Below, piece by piece: positions 41,818 through 42,419 of a stretch of 42,419 nucleotides of DNA. A program made the translations under genes and the position numbers. The notes beneath the pieces are model-generated. The model was not told the origin of the DNA. It saw nothing but the letters and a program-made list of their open reading frames with translations, and made no database searches. Location of the stretch: contig CAZGVW010000217.1 in assembly GCA_964529265.1 (NCBI GenBank), positions 1 through 42,419 on the forward strand, given 5' to 3'. Position 1 is the stretch's first letter. Each line of letters starts with the position of its first letter. The stretch is from CAZGVW01 sp964529265. Its GTDB lineage: Bacteria > Planctomycetota > Phycisphaerae > Phycisphaerales > UBA1924.

Positions 41818-42419
41818 ATGGCCGTCACGGATGACTTCGCCGGCGCGCGCATCGTCGTCATGGGCCTCGGCCGCTTCGGCGGCGGCCTCGGCGCCGTGCG
41901 CTTCCTCGCCTCCCGCGGCGGAGACATCCTCGTCACCGATATGGCCCCCGCCGAGCGCCTCGCCGAGCCGCTCGCCGCCATCGCCGATCTCGTCGATTCC
42001 GGCGCCGTCCGCCTTCACCTCGGCGGCCACAACGTCAGCGATTTCACCACCTGCGACCTCGTCGTGGCCAACCCCGCAGTCCTGACGCCGTGGGACAACC
42101 GCTTCCTCCGCGCCTCGCGCGCTGCTGGCATCCCCATCACCACCGAAGTGGGCCTCCTCGTCGAGCGCCTGCCGCGCCGCTCGCGCGTCATCGGCGTCAC
42201 CGGAACCGCAGGAAAATCCACCACCAGCGCCATGATCGCGCACATCCTTCGTGCCTGCGCCCCCGAAGGCCCCGATCGCATCCACCTCGGCGGCAACATC
42301 GGCGGCTCGCTCCTCGAGCGCGTGGAGGCGCTGCGCGACGACGATCGCATCGTCCTCGAACTCTCGAGCGCCATGCTTCACTGGTTCTCAGGAGGCAGGG
42401 GCGACGACGCGCCAAGAGG
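41818..42419 (+). CDS. murD: UDP-N-acetylmuramoyl-L-alanine--D-glutamate ligase, N-terminal part
   Basis: MurD adds D-glutamate to UDP-MurNAc-L-Ala in peptidoglycan precursor synthesis. About 200 residues are visible before the right edge. The N-terminal Rossmann domain shows IVVMGLGRFGGGLGAVRFL and DLVVANPAVLTPWDN. The central Mur ligase domain has GVTGTAGKSTTSAMI (ATP-binding P-loop of the family), then LGGNIGGSLLE and IVLELSSAML, the latter close to the MurD-type ELSS motif. MurD is favoured over MurC by the GNIG...ELSS context, but the C-terminus is missing. A peptidoglycan gene is notable because planctomycetes were once thought to lack the wall. Confidence 0.85.
   Translation, partial: MAVTDDFAGARIVVMGLGRFGGGLGAVRFLASRGGDILVTDMAPAERLAEPLAAIADLVDSGAVRLHLGGHNVSDFTTCDLVVANPAVLTPWDNRFLRASRAAGIPITTEVGLLVERLPRRSRVIGVTGTAGKSTTSAMIAHILRACAPEGPDRIHLGGNIGGSLLERVEALRDDDRIVLELSSAMLHWFSGGRGDDAPR

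Noticed and set aside
1..42419. CRISPR arrays, insertion sequences, prophage genes, rRNA genes
   Set aside because: I saw no repeat-spacer pattern, transposase, integrase, phage structural gene or rRNA segment on either strand.

Overview
The window is GC-rich and densely coded. I read it as chromosomal sequence of a planctomycete of the Phycisphaerae type. This placement is an inference. It rests on several secreted proteins that end in paired dockerin-like EF-hand tags, pseudopilins with an H-X9-DG-like C-terminus, a VPGCxxC thioredoxin-like protein of a type I associate with planctomycetes, HAF, NxxGxxAF and FG-GAP repeat proteins, and little Shine-Dalgarno use in front of housekeeping genes. 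Genes for Kdo transfer, lipid A 4'-kinase, heptose activation and a heptosyltransferase-like enzyme indicate a cell that makes lipopolysaccharide. I see no prophage, insertion sequence, CRISPR array or rRNA.

Layout. 1-8.5 kb: the start of a GT2 glycosyltransferase, an exported thioredoxin/MsrA-like fusion, a dockerin-tagged secreted protein, a pseudopilin, a HAF-repeat secreted protein, waaA, tRNA-Val(TAC), and a large exported protein with an internal pilin-like segment. 8.5-14.3 kb: one tight operon, heptosyltransferase - maf - membrane protein - lpxK - hldE - nadC. 14.3-20.5 kb: a DUF2238-like membrane protein, free methionine-R-sulfoxide reductase, an NxxGxxAF secreted protein, a radical SAM protein, a LOG-family protein and fumC. 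20.8-26.1 kb: a complete MacAB-TolC-like efflux operon. 26.0-31.4 kb: ribH-nusB-ftsY on the minus strand, facing away from a UbiA-like protein, an RNase HII-like protein and ribD. 31.4-33.2 kb: an FG-GAP propeller protein. 33.3-33.7 kb: tRNA-Arg(CCT) split by a group I intron. 33.8-42.4 kb: a giant AsmA-like protein, a second LOG-family protein, a lipoprotein, an M28 peptidase and the start of murD.

The strongest unusual element is the group I intron of 301 nt inside the anticodon loop of tRNA-Arg(CCU) on the minus strand. P1 with a U.G pair at the splice site, P4, P5, P6, P7, P9 and the terminal G can all be drawn from the sequence.

The second is a recurring TANNNT box 6-9 or exactly 11 nt before the start codon of thirteen genes, mostly housekeeping. 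This suggests leaderless or nearly leaderless mRNAs. Most genes for exported proteins in the same window have a Shine-Dalgarno sequence instead. Base composition also flips from G-rich to C-rich on the given strand at about 14-16 kb, whichever way the genes point, as would be expected near a replication terminus.
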